Source: Dryocola sp. LX212 (GTDB lineage Bacteria > Pseudomonadota > Gammaproteobacteria > Enterobacterales > Enterobacteriaceae). From it: DNA of 64,000 nucleotides. Positions 38,695 to 47,563 of this stretch are shown piece after piece. The notes beneath the pieces were generated by a model. It was not told where the DNA came from, did no database searches, and saw nothing but the letters and a program-made list of their open reading frames with translations. Positions within the stretch are counted from its first letter, which is position 1. Every line of letters begins with the position of its first letter. Both the position numbers and the translations under genes were made by a program. Location of the stretch: contig CP167917.1 of NCBI GenBank assembly GCA_041504365.1, positions 3,658,001 through 3,722,000 on the forward strand. The letters are read 5' to 3'.

Positions 38695-40248
38695 TTAAGC
38701 GCTGGCCACCGGCTTTTGCTCCGTCTTCACCTGCGCGTTTTCCAGCATACGACGCACCGGCACAATCAGAACTAACAGCACCGCCGCGCAGATCAGCAGC
38801 GCAACGGAACAGCGGGCGAAGAGATCCGGCAGCATGTCCAGCTGGTCGGCCTTAACGTGCCCGCCAATCAGGCCCGCCGCCAGGTTACCCAGCGCGCTGG
38901 CGCAGAACCACAGCCCCATCATCTGGCCGCGCATTCTTTCCGGGGCCAGCAGCGTCATGGTCGCAAGCCCAATCGGGCTCAGGCAAAGTTCGCCGAGCGT
39001 CAGCATCAGGATGCTTCCCACCAGCCAGAACGGCGATACGCCTGCCCCGCCGCTGTTCAGCACGTTCTGCGCGGCCAGCATCATGATCCCAAAGCCTGCG
39101 GCGGCACACAAAATGCCGATCACGAACTTGGTGATGCTGCTCAGACGCACGTTTTTCCGCGCCATTGCCGGCCATGCCCAGCTAAACACCGGCGCCAGCA
39201 GGATAATAAACAGGGCGTTAATCGACTGGAACCACACGGCTGGAATTTCAAAGTCGCCAATCATACGGTTGGTGTAGTCGTTGGCGAACAGGTTAAACGA
39301 GGTTGGCTTCTGTTCAAATGCTGACCAGAAGAATGCGGCTGAGACCAGCAGGATAAAGCACACCAGCAGCCTGGCGCGCTCTTTGCGGTTCAGCCCGGCA
39401 AACACAAACAGATAGATAAAATACAGGGCCACCGAGGCGGCAATCACATAGACCAGCACGCTGGCAACCGCCACGGGGTTAACCACAATCACGCCCTGTG
39501 CAATAAGCGTCACGATTACCGCCACGCCAACCGCCAGCGCCAGCAGCCAGGCCCCGACCCCGTTCTTCTTCGCCACCGGGTTGTTCCAGGTTGAATCCAG
39601 GCCGACCTCAGCGTCGTAGCGTTTCATCGCCGGGACGGCAAAGAGGCGGAAGATGACCAGCGCCACCAGCATCCCAATACCGCCGATGCCAAAGCCCCAG
39701 TGCCAGCCGTGAGTTTTTATCAGCCAGCCGGAAATCAGCGGCGCGATAAACGAACCCATGTTAATGCCCATATAAAACAGTGAGAAACCACCGTCGCGGC
39801 GCGCATCGCCTTTTTTGTACAGCGTCCCTACCATCACCGAAATACAGGTTTTGAAGAGGCCGGAGCCGAGAACGATAAACATCAGGCCGATGAAGAACAG
39901 GCTGTCGCCCAGCATGGCGGACAGCGCTATCGACAGATGGCCGAGGGCGATCAGTATCGAACCGTACCACACCGCACGCTGCTGGCCGAGCCAGTTATCC
40001 GCCAGCCAGCCGCCGGGAAGCGCTGCCAGATACATGCTGCCAGCGAAGATCCCGACGATGGCCGAGGCGTTTTCGCGCGCCAGCCCCATACCGCCGTCGT
40101 AAACGGTCGCCGCCATAAACAGGATCAGCAGCGGGCGAATGCCGTAGAACGAGAAACGCTCCCACATTTCGGTAAAGAACAGCGAGCCCAGAGGATAAGG
40201 ATGGCCGAAGAAAGTTCGACCTTCGTTTTTATTAACAGAGGAATGCAT
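38695..40248 (-). CDS. Proton-dependent oligopeptide transporter (POT/PTR2 family)
   Basis: A 517-residue MFS peptide symporter. The start at 40248 (MHSSVNKNEGRTFFGHP) is preceded by GGAG at ideal spacing; an upstream ATG at 40287 adds 13 residues without a ribosome site. The family proton-coupling motif ExxERFxxY is seen as EMWERFSFYG, followed by about 14 hydrophobic helices. It is of the Dtp group, but which of DtpA-D it corresponds to cannot be decided here. Confidence 0.88.
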   Translation of the reverse strand: MHSSVNKNEGRTFFGHPYPLGSLFFTEMWERFSFYGIRPLLILFMAATVYDGGMGLARENASAIVGIFAGSMYLAALPGGWLADNWLGQQRAVWYGSILIALGHLSIALSAMLGDSLFFIGLMFIVLGSGLFKTCISVMVGTLYKKGDARRDGGFSLFYMGINMGSFIAPLISGWLIKTHGWHWGFGIGGIGMLVALVIFRLFAVPAMKRYDAEVGLDSTWNNPVAKKNGVGAWLLALAVGVAVIVTLIAQGVIVVNPVAVASVLVYVIAASVALYFIYLFVFAGLNRKERARLLVCFILLVSAAFFWSAFEQKPTSFNLFANDYTNRMIGDFEIPAVWFQSINALFIILLAPVFSWAWPAMARKNVRLSSITKFVIGILCAAAGFGIMMLAAQNVLNSGGAGVSPFWLVGSILMLTLGELCLSPIGLATMTLLAPERMRGQMMGLWFCASALGNLAAGLIGGHVKADQLDMLPDLFARCSVALLICAAVLLVLIVPVRRMLENAQVKTEQKPVASA

Positions 40249-40990
40249 AAAATCTCCAGCGAGGTAGGTCGTTGTGTCTGTAAGCAATGAAATATCCGGC
40301 GGCTGGGGGAAGATGCCGCTCTCTAACAGTCGCTCACGTATTATTTAACCATTTGATAACTGAACGGTGGTTTTGTCTAGTGCCAACCCGAACACTTTAA
40401 GTTGAAAAGTCGACAATCGTCTCTTTTTATAGATTTTCTGTCGGCTGCGCGGGGATAGACTTTGACATTATGCAGGAGGATCGCATCATGTCCCAAAAGA
40501 TCCTGCGTCGGCGGTGGCAGGCCTCTCCTTATAAAACCGTAAACCCTCCAAAGTTAAGCGGTACAGTAAAGTTTAATCTCACCCCGATTTCTAAGTGATT
40601 GCTCGATCTTCGCTACCCATTTTTCAGGACAAGGGTAAACCCGGCTTTCGGTACTGATCCGGTTCGGAGATACGCGGCGGATTAACCGATGCAATGATTT
40701 AACATGCGCTATTCAACATGACCTGACTGTTTTTCCCGTTCGGAATTCAACATCATCGGCAATTTGTCGATAAGTCGCCTTATACATCCTTGGATCCTCT
40801 GGTTGATAACATTCACGCACGATGCCGTAGCTCAGTCGGTTGCGGAGGTAATTCCCCATCTTTAGCTGAGTGGAGTCAGTCCATCATCCGCATTCATGAG
40901 TCTGCCAAATAAGGGCAATCAGGGGTGCTAAATAATTAACGCTGACAACTCAGATATGATTGAACGGCAAACGTAACAGAGGGTGTAATC
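40249..40990. other. Backbone-to-island transition, no assured gene
   Basis: A 742-nt stretch between the POT transporter and the hydrolase remnant. It holds the transporter promoter, a small open frame with a good ribosome site (40488-40598) and a weak 48-codon leftward frame (40713-40859) with HTH-like residues YRQIADDVE but no good ribosome site. Base composition becomes more AT-rich across it. I find no copy of the tRNA-Gly end that marks the other end of the accessory region. Confidence 0.5.
40488..40598 (+). CDS. Possible 36-residue small protein
   Basis: ATG at 40488 is preceded by AGGAGG at 9-nt spacing, unusually good for a chance frame, and the frame runs to TGA at 40598. The product is basic at the N terminus (MSQKILRRRWQASPYK) and ends LTPISK. 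Not recognised; it may be a leader peptide or a remnant. Confidence 0.35.
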   Translation: MSQKILRRRWQASPYKTVNPPKLSGTVKFNLTPISK

Positions 40991-42060
40991 TTGAAGACAA
41001 TCTTAAAAACGCTGGCCATCTGCGTAATGGCGGGTGGTTTGGTGGCTCAGTCGGTATACGCCGAGCCGCTGGTCATTCAGGAACAGGGAAGTTTTTCTGC
41101 TGGTGGCACCGTCATCACCGCACCAGGAACATTTGACGCGAAAAAGCCGCTGGATTCAGCTGGCCAAACCTATCATGGCGATCATGCCTCAGTGTTCTAC
41201 CAAATTCCGGAAAATCCGCATAAATACCCTATCGTCATGCTGCACGGCGCAGGTCAGTTCTCCCGTACCTGGGAAAGTACTCCGGATGGTCGTGAAGGTT
41301 TCCAGAACATATTCCTGCGTCGTGGATTCTCAACCTATCTTGTCGATCAGCCACGCCGGGGCAGCGCCGGGCGCACGACGGTAGAAGGTACGGTTACGCC
41401 AAAACCAGATGAGCAGATGTGGTTCAACCAGTTCCGCGTTGGCGTGTGGCCAGAGTATTTTAAGGGCGTTCAATTCTCTCACGACAAAAAAGCACTGAAT
41501 CAGTATTTCCGTCAGATGACCCCAAATACCGGGCCGTTTGATATCAATGGTATCTCTGATGCGATGTCCGCAGTAGTGGATAAATCCGGCCCGGCGATCC
41601 TCTTCACCCACTCTCAGGGGGGCGGACCAGGCTGGTATACGGCGATGAAAAACGACAAGGTCAAAGCCATTGTCGCCTTTGAGCCTGGAAGCAGCTTTGT
41701 CTTCCCGGAAAAAGAACTCCCTGCCCCTATGCGAAGTGCATTCGACACGCTGAAAGGTGAGCCTGTGCCAATGGAGCAGTTTATGGCACTGACCAAAATC
41801 CAGATTCTGATTATTTATGGCGATAACATACCGGATAAGCCTGTCGCCATGCCCGCGCAGGACAGCTGGCGCGTACGTCTGGCGATGGCTCGCGAGTGGC
41901 GTGACGTGACGTGGTGAATAAGCATGGCGGGGATGTGACGGTAACGCATCTGCCAGAAGTGGGAATCAAAGGGAATACCCACTTCCCGTTTTCTGACCTC
42001 AATAATGTGCAGATTGCTGATTTAGTGAGTAAATTCCTGAAAGAGAAAGATCTGCAATAG
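40991..42060 (+). pseudogene. Exported alpha/beta hydrolase, frameshifted by a pentamer duplication
   Basis: The frame from 40991 encodes a signal peptide (cleavage after VYA, about residue 24) and an alpha/beta hydrolase with the nucleophile elbow THSQGG (S208) and acidic residue in AFEPGS (E231). It stops at 41917 after 308 residues. Removing one of the tandem GTGAC units at 41901-41910 restores a frame that continues through VVNKHGGDVTVTHLPEVG and GNTHFPFSDLNN to TAG at 42060, supplying the missing catalytic histidine and last helix. So the gene is inactivated, or conceivably phase-variable. Start codon by annotation is TTG/ATG-like at 40991 with GAGGG upstream. Confidence 0.85.
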
Positions 42061-42472
42061 GAAGAGCCAGTATTGAGCCTTCACTAGTGAAGGCTCAATA
42101 TAAACATCAGTTTTATCAAAAAATAAAATGAGAACGTGACGGTCTACTTTGAGCGAAAAGCGGAAGTTTGCTTTCAGGTAACCTAACCCGCATACCAGAG
42201 GATCGCTAAAAGAGAATGGTTCGTTTAAGGGGTATATTTACACCGACGTCGTCGGTGAGAATGAAAAGACATCCATAAAGACTAAAATCGTCATCAGATG
42301 CCTGGCATATGGAAATGTGTCACCTATCCGAATTTCTCTCTATGTCACTGAAGATCAAAAAAAGTCAAAGCAAGATTGAAAAACCGCGTATGCGGCTTTT
42401 CTTTAATGCAGAAGGGTAGAGAGATTTACGCCTTTCGGATCAACAGCAAAGAGGAGAGTTATGAGCAATAGG
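42061..42472. other. Intergenic region downstream of the hydrolase remnant
   Basis: No gene is supported. It contains the 30-bp palindrome at 42071-42100 and a weak CCGC/GCGG hairpin followed by TTTT near 42400, which could end transcripts from either side. Confidence 0.55.
42071..42100. terminator. Perfect 30-bp palindrome, likely bidirectional terminator
   Basis: The sequence reads identically on both strands (arms TATTGAGCCTTCACT), begins 10 nt after the last codon of the hydrolase remnant and would form a 13-15-bp hairpin; only a moderate T stretch follows. Confidence 0.6.
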
Positions 42473-42784
42473 TCATTTGTTGGTATGTTGAATGAGGGTG
42501 ATAAGCCCCGGAAGCTCTCTTTCTATGTCCTCCCTGCGCAGTACAGCTACTGCCATATTCCCCTTATCAACTACACTAATCAATCCTGTTTCACGTAGTA
42601 CCTTAAAGTGATGTGAGCGTGTGGCACGCGTTACCGTCAACCCAAAAGTGGAACAATGGCGCTCAGCTCCCGGCTGGTCGGCCAGCAATTCACGCACGAT
42701 CAACAGTCTCACCGGGTCAGCCAGCGCTTTGAAAACCTTAATAATATCAAGAGTATTTTGCTCCATAGTGCTCTCTTTTTTCAT
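42473..42784 (-). CDS. ArsR-family transcriptional regulator
   Basis: A winged-helix regulator of 103 residues (97 if the ATG at 42766, MEQNTLDIIKVFKALADP, is used). The core KALADPVRLLIVRELL and RATRSHHFKVLRETGLI is the ArsR helix-turn-helix. It has no CxC metal site; the only cysteine, ERHCS, is not in a metal motif, so it may sense an organic ligand or redox state. Divergent from the afsA-like operon with a shared 194-bp control region containing two palindromes. Confidence 0.85.
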   Translation of the reverse strand: MKKESTMEQNTLDIIKVFKALADPVRLLIVRELLADQPGAERHCSTFGLTVTRATRSHHFKVLRETGLISVVDKGNMAVAVLRREDIERELPGLITLIQHTNK

Positions 42785-42978
42785 GGCAAATCCTAATTTG
42801 TAAGTTCATTACAACATTTTATTGACAAAACTCCTACATATCATCAATCTTAACGAACGTTAGATGGACATCTAACGTATCACGATGCCCATCATCAGTC
42901 GGCGAGTTTAGCCATATCTGACTGCGTCTGGTGGAGCTGTATTCATCCAAGAAAATTGATTGAGGTTACGGGATTTCC
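42785..42978. promoter_or_regulatory. Divergent control region of the arsR-like and afsA-like genes
   Basis: Two inverted repeats: TTGTAA-N5-TTACAA at 42798-42814, next to the regulator start, and a 22-bp site at 42857-42878 with 10-bp perfect arms ACGTTAGATG/CATCTAACGT. A TTGACA at 42822-42827 with a TATCAT about 17 nt on is a plausible rightward promoter, placing the 22-bp palindrome just downstream of the start site, where a repressor would act. Confidence 0.6.
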
Positions 42979-43971
42979 ATGTCTTTTACTGAAAGTGCAG
43001 TCGATGAGTTGATCATCGAGACCGGTTCGTATAACTATCAAAGTACGATACCTAAGTCGTGTGTTCATCGTGCAGCGATAGGGGAGGTTTTTTTAACGGA
43101 CATCAGGAAGATTAACGATAATAAATATATTACTGCTGGATACCTTCCCAAATCTCATATTTACTTTAATGACCTGAACTCTAACGTCACTGGCAAAAAA
43201 GTTTATGATGCAATTCTCCTCCTGGAGATATGTCGCCAGTCCTCTATTTACGTCACACACAATTTCTTTGATGTACCTTATAGTGCTAAGTTTGTATTTG
43301 ATGATGCCGATTTCACATTACTGGAAAGCGAAATAGAGTATAAAGAAAGCTGTTCAAATGTCATCATCGAAGTCAACGTCATTGAACGTAAACACAGAAA
43401 AATGACATTGACCGGCCTTATATTCCAAATGGACATTTATGTGGACGGCAATCTTTGTGCACGGAAAGAGATGAATATTTCATGGATGGAAGTCCTTAAA
43501 TGGAATCGCCTGCGTAGTAATAGGCCCCAAGAATGTTACAATACTATGATTCACCAACGGGCATCAGCTCTCTCTGTGGGCCGCCAGTTGCCGCTGAACG
43601 TCGTGATAAGCAATATCCAGTTGAACAAAGATACAGGTACTACGACGCTGGTCATTGATCAGAATCATCCCTCCATATTCGATCACCATCTGGATCATGT
43701 GCCTGGAATGTTATTAATAGAAGCCTTCAGGCAGACAGCAATAGTCACCATGCAGCACTATTTTGATACATTGAATGACCATCTGGTTATTAGTCGCTAC
43801 AGAATTAACTTTCAACGCTTTTGTGAATTCAACCTCCCTGTGTACTGTCATATTGATGTTGGTAATATATTAAATACAAAAAATGAAGAGCACATCATTA
43901 TTCCAATGATCATTTCTCAGGGCGATAATGTCATCTCGCAGGCTGAGCTAACTGTTACAAACAAAAAATAA
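42979..43971 (+). CDS. AfsA/ScbA-type gamma-butyrolactone (butenolide) biosynthesis protein
   Basis: A 330-residue protein with two AfsA hot-dog repeats. Repeat 1 begins VHRAAIGEVFLTD (residues 29-41) and carries LLLEICRQ (E83, R86, Q87); repeat 2 carries the family signature DHVPGMLLIEAFRQ (D239-Q252). In Streptomyces AfsA condenses a beta-ketoacyl-ACP with dihydroxyacetone phosphate, the committed step to A-factor-type hormones. The Glu/Arg pairs needed in ScbA appear kept. First gene of a four-gene operon (16 nt to the HAD gene). AT-richer than the backbone, so probably acquired. Confidence 0.85.
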   Translation: MSFTESAVDELIIETGSYNYQSTIPKSCVHRAAIGEVFLTDIRKINDNKYITAGYLPKSHIYFNDLNSNVTGKKVYDAILLLEICRQSSIYVTHNFFDVPYSAKFVFDDADFTLLESEIEYKESCSNVIIEVNVIERKHRKMTLTGLIFQMDIYVDGNLCARKEMNISWMEVLKWNRLRSNRPQECYNTMIHQRASALSVGRQLPLNVVISNIQLNKDTGTTTLVIDQNHPSIFDHHLDHVPGMLLIEAFRQTAIVTMQHYFDTLNDHLVISRYRINFQRFCEFNLPVYCHIDVGNILNTKNEEHIIIPMIISQGDNVISQAELTVTNKK

Positions 43972-43987
43972 GACGTAAGCATATCAT

Positions 43988-44644
43988 ATGAAAATAATCT
44001 GGTTTGATTTTGGCGGTGTGCTATCTCCGTCTATCCCTGAACTGTTCGATTCTTATTATGAAAAAACCGGCATCCCTGCGCAGTTGTTACATAAGGCAAT
44101 GAAATCAGTTGCAGATGAAATGAATATGGATGTTCTGGCCCCTATCGAAATAGCAGCGATTACTGAGCAGGAATGGGGAACAAAACTTCGAAAACATCTG
44201 CAGACAATTGCACCAGAGATTGATTTATCAAAAGCCAGACTCGAGCACTTTGGTGAACAATGGTTTGATGGTATTAAGCCTAATCCTCACATGATCGCGT
44301 TATTCCATCAGGTCAGATCTTCCGGCCTGAAAGCCGGTATTCTCACCAATAATGTGGTGGAATGGGAAAGTCACTGGAAGCGCGTTGTGGGTATCACCGA
44401 TCAGGCAGATATTATCATTGATTCCTGCAAGATTGGTTTCCGTAAGCCTCAGTCTGAAATTTTCGTTATTGCAGCCCGTGAGGCCGGCGTCCGGCCTGAA
44501 GAGTGCCTGCTGATTGATGATGTTGAGGATAACTGTTCAGCTGCAAATCAGATGGGCTGGAAGAGTGTCCACTTCCGCGAAAGCGCCAGTGTAGTGGCGC
44601 AAGTCAGTGACTTATTGCTGACAAGGGAGGGCGCGATGATATGA
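43988..44644 (+). CDS. HAD-superfamily hydrolase, candidate butenolide-phosphate phosphatase
   Basis: A 218-residue HAD hydrolase: nucleophile D7 in WFDFGGVL, motif II ILTNN, motif III lysine in GFRKPQSEIF, motif IV LLIDDVEDN, with a helical cap between. The second acidic residue of DxD is Gly, as in YihX-like enzymes. The AfsA product is phosphorylated, so a phosphatase is needed; position 16 nt after the afsA-like gene and 4-nt overlap with the P450 gene suggest this role. That is inference. Confidence 0.8.
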   Translation: MKIIWFDFGGVLSPSIPELFDSYYEKTGIPAQLLHKAMKSVADEMNMDVLAPIEIAAITEQEWGTKLRKHLQTIAPEIDLSKARLEHFGEQWFDGIKPNPHMIALFHQVRSSGLKAGILTNNVVEWESHWKRVVGITDQADIIIDSCKIGFRKPQSEIFVIAAREAGVRPEECLLIDDVEDNCSAANQMGWKSVHFRESASVVAQVSDLLLTREGAMI

Positions 44645-45870
44645 CTCTCTTGACAATATGGCCATCAGTGACGGATATCCCGCATTACGACTGTACCCCA
44701 GGGTACGAAGTGCTGGTTCCGGCAACTTATCAACAGCCGGGTAAAATACGACTTCTCAGCGGACATGAAGCCTGGCATGTCATCAATTATCATGAGGTCA
44801 AAAAAATACTGACCAGCAATGCCTGCCTCCGGGCACCCTCCAACCTGCCTGATGCCCCCAGTATTTTACCGACCCTGACCCCAAAAGATTTACTGCTGAA
44901 TCTTGATTTTCCCCATCATTCACGCATGAAGCGTTTTGTGGCAAAGGATTACAGTGCCAGTAGTCTGGCATGGCTTATTCCTCATACAAAAGATGCGATA
45001 GAAACACTTTGGCATCATGTCAAAGACTACCGGGAATTCGATTTATATCAGGAGGTGCTTGATCCACTGGCAGTGCAAATCAACTGTCTGTTACTGGGGA
45101 TCCCTGTTGAAGAAAAAGATTATTTCCGTGTGTTGAGCGTAACGGTCCAAAAAGCCAGTGCACATAAGGTGGATGAACTTATCACCCGGTTTACGGAATT
45201 GTACGAATATCTTTTCGAACATGTCAGAGGTCTTCGCCCGCACAGTGAAGAGGGGATGATCGCACGATTTATGTCTATGCGGGACAGTTCATCGCCCCCA
45301 TTGAGTGACGAAGAACTTACTGCACTTCTGCTCGGATCATTATTGGGTGGTGACCAGAATACGCTCACGGTAATGACCAAAATATTCTATGCCATGCTGT
45401 TCACTGGCAGCTTATGGAAACAGGTTGTTGCGTATCCAGATACGACAGAGCAGGTGGTGAATGAACTGATCCGCCTGACCAACCTCGGAACTGCATCAGC
45501 CTTCCCGCGTATTTGCTCAGAGCCGGTAGAACTGGCCAGCGTCTGCATCCCGGCCGGCGCGACAATTTATCCGGACGTCTATCTTGCTAACCGTGATCCT
45601 TCAGTTTATGCCGAACCACGGGTTATCGATCCTTTCCGCGATGGACCACGACATTTGCAGTTTGGGTATGGCATGCACCATTGCATGGGCCAGGAACTGG
45701 CAAAACTGGAAATTTGTGCTGCCATCCGGACGATTGCACAGCTTGCCCCTGATTTAAAATTGTCAGCTGAAATCCCGCCAGAAAATTATCAGTGGGATGA
45801 GGGGATCATCCTCCGGAGACCAGCCCAACTTCCGGTGTGTCTTACCGGTATTACAGAAAAGGTTAACTAA
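44641..45870 (+). CDS. Cytochrome P450
   Basis: A 409-residue soluble bacterial-class P450. The haem-binding loop FGYGMHHCMGQELAKLE gives the thiolate ligand C348; the ExxR of helix K is in NELIRL. The helix-I motif reads LGGDQNT, so the usual acid-alcohol pair is replaced by Gln-Asn, followed by Thr. P450 genes are rare in enterobacteria. ATGA overlap with the HAD gene and 1-nt overlap with the exporter gene imply coupled translation. Likely role: hydroxylation or oxidation of the butyrolactone/butenolide acyl chain. No ferredoxin or reductase gene is adjacent. Confidence 0.88.
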   Translation: MTLLTIWPSVTDIPHYDCTPGYEVLVPATYQQPGKIRLLSGHEAWHVINYHEVKKILTSNACLRAPSNLPDAPSILPTLTPKDLLLNLDFPHHSRMKRFVAKDYSASSLAWLIPHTKDAIETLWHHVKDYREFDLYQEVLDPLAVQINCLLLGIPVEEKDYFRVLSVTVQKASAHKVDELITRFTELYEYLFEHVRGLRPHSEEGMIARFMSMRDSSSPPLSDEELTALLLGSLLGGDQNTLTVMTKIFYAMLFTGSLWKQVVAYPDTTEQVVNELIRLTNLGTASAFPRICSEPVELASVCIPAGATIYPDVYLANRDPSVYAEPRVIDPFRDGPRHLQFGYGMHHCMGQELAKLEICAAIRTIAQLAPDLKLSAEIPPENYQWDEGIILRRPAQLPVCLTGITEKVN

Positions 45871-47369
45871 TGCAAACCCAAGCTCTTGAAGCAAAATCTT
45901 CTTCAACCCTCACCCTGCTTTGCATTCTGATCGCGGTGTTTGTGGTTCCGACATCCATTTCAGGCACTGCCATAGCACTGCCCGCCATCAGCGCCAGTCT
46001 GCATCCACAAACGGCATCCCTGCAATGGGTCGTTAATGCATTTAACCTGACTTTTGCCAGTTTTACTCTGGCCTGGGGAGGACTGGCAGATGTCTTTGGC
46101 AGTAAGCGCACATTTGTTACCGGATGCATACTCTATTTCCTCGCCTCCGTGTTATCGTGGTGTGCCGGAAATATCTATGTTCTTGATGCGGCCCGTGCTC
46201 TGGCAGGTATTGGCGGCGCTGCAATATTTTCCTGTGGCAGCGCTATCCTGATCCAGACCTTCAGTGGTGTAAAACGCACACGCGCCTTTGCACTGTTCGG
46301 TACGACGGCCGGGCTGGGAATTACTTTTGGTCCGACGCTCTCTGGCTGGTTGCTGGGTATCGCTGGCTGGCGGGAAATTTTCCTCATCCATGCTCTTTCC
46401 CTGTTTGTCGTGCTGATCCTGAGTACTTCAGTTTCTGGTGCATCAAAGAAAATAGATAAGCTCACTTTCGATTTCTACGGTATCGTACTGTTTATTATTG
46501 CTTTATTCCTGATAATGAGTGGTATTACCCAAGGAGCTGAACTCGGCTGGACCAGCAACACCACAATTATCCAGTTGGGTCTGGGATGTAGTGTTTTCCT
46601 TGCATTCGTGGTCGCAGAGAAAAAAGCCGCCAGCCCGGTTATCAATTTTGCTCTGTTGGGAAATCAATTTTTCCTGTCTTTAATTCTGATCCCGGTAGTG
46701 GCAAGTTTCTGTTTTGTTACGCTGTTGACCTGGTTCCCGACCTGGCTGATTGCGGTTAAAAACCTCTCACCTGTGGAGTCGGGGCTGGTTATGTTAGCCC
46801 TGACTGCGCCGGTGCTTGTTTTACCAATAATCGCCGGCAAACTCGTAACCCGCGGCATTCCAGCCAGTTTCCTGCTGATCGTCAGCCTGTTCCTGTTTGT
46901 CGGCGGGCTGGGTCTCCTTTGGATCTTCAGTCATGATGTGATGCCACTGCCACGGATCCTGCTCTGTCTGTTGCTGGTCGGAGCCGGAATGGGGCTTTCT
47001 GCTGGCCTTGTTGACGGGATTGCCCTTAGCGCCGTTGAGCCTCAGGAAGTCGGACGAGCGGCAGGGATCCTTAATACGTTCAGACTGGGCAGTGAGGCTA
47101 TCGCCGTAGCAGTCTACGGCTCGCTGATGTCAGGCAGTATTTCCCGCTTCCTTTCATCGCAACCGACACCAGAGGGTATGAACGCTAAGCAGTATCTTGC
47201 CGATGTGGTATCAGGCAGTACGCCTGCGGCAGTACGGGGGGACTGGTTTGAAAGCATCTATACCCTGGCTTTCACTCATACCCTGCAGGTAATGCTGATC
47301 ATTGCTCTGATTATTTCACTCTCAGTGATATTCATGTTACAAAATCGTTCCGTTGGAGCAGACCATTAA
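45870..47369 (+). CDS. MFS exporter, DHA2 family (14 helices)
   Basis: A 499-residue drug:H+ antiporter-2 type transporter. The pattern of about fourteen helices, WVVNAFNLTFASFTLAWGGLAD and the motif C-like GLGITFGPTLSGWL fit EmrB/QacA-like exporters. The start overlaps the P450 stop (TAATG). As last gene of the operon it is the likely exporter of the product or gives self-protection. A stem-loop follows at 47423-47453. Confidence 0.87.
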   Translation: MQTQALEAKSSSTLTLLCILIAVFVVPTSISGTAIALPAISASLHPQTASLQWVVNAFNLTFASFTLAWGGLADVFGSKRTFVTGCILYFLASVLSWCAGNIYVLDAARALAGIGGAAIFSCGSAILIQTFSGVKRTRAFALFGTTAGLGITFGPTLSGWLLGIAGWREIFLIHALSLFVVLILSTSVSGASKKIDKLTFDFYGIVLFIIALFLIMSGITQGAELGWTSNTTIIQLGLGCSVFLAFVVAEKKAASPVINFALLGNQFFLSLILIPVVASFCFVTLLTWFPTWLIAVKNLSPVESGLVMLALTAPVLVLPIIAGKLVTRGIPASFLLIVSLFLFVGGLGLLWIFSHDVMPLPRILLCLLLVGAGMGLSAGLVDGIALSAVEPQEVGRAAGILNTFRLGSEAIAVAVYGSLMSGSISRFLSSQPTPEGMNAKQYLADVVSGSTPAAVRGDWFESIYTLAFTHTLQVMLIIALIISLSVIFMLQNRSVGADH

Positions 47370-47422
47370 ATCAGTCCGATACGCTCCGCTCCAATGAGTC
47401 CTGAGAACATATGCTGCTTTCT

Positions 47423-47453
47423 GAGTAAGCCCGTCTGAATGACGGACTTACTC
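47423..47453 (+). terminator. Stem-loop downstream of the afsA-like operon
   Basis: GAGTAAG-C-CCGTC pairs with GACGG-A-CTTACTC (12 of 13 bp) around a 5-nt loop, 54 nt after the exporter stop. No T-run follows, so it is a weak intrinsic terminator or a 3' stabiliser. Confidence 0.5.
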
Positions 47454-47455
47454 AT

Positions 47456-47563
47456 CTACTTCACCTTGTCTCCCCGTTTCAGCCTCGCTCCCCACTCAAA
47501 TTCCCGAACGTTATTCGTCACCCGGACTGCACCGACAGTAATGGCATGCACGGCGAGACCAGT
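47456..47563 (-). pseudogene. Remnant of a VapC/PIN-domain toxin gene (3' end)
   Basis: On the minus strand the frame ending at TAG 47456-47458 reads HAITVGAVRVTNNVREFEW, matching the conserved C-terminal block of PIN toxins (HAxxxGAxLVTNNxREF). The upstream part quickly degenerates and has a stop near 47557. No antitoxin is seen. Confidence 0.45.

Noticed and set aside
40713-40859. 48-codon leftward frame with YRQIADDVE segment
   Set aside because: The helix-turn-helix resemblance is short and the ribosome site is poor; not enough for a gene call.
40801-40870. tRNA-like string (GCCGTAGCTCAGTCGGTT) in the transition region
   Set aside because: It resembles the 5' part of a tRNA D arm, but no acceptor, anticodon or T arm can be formed around it.
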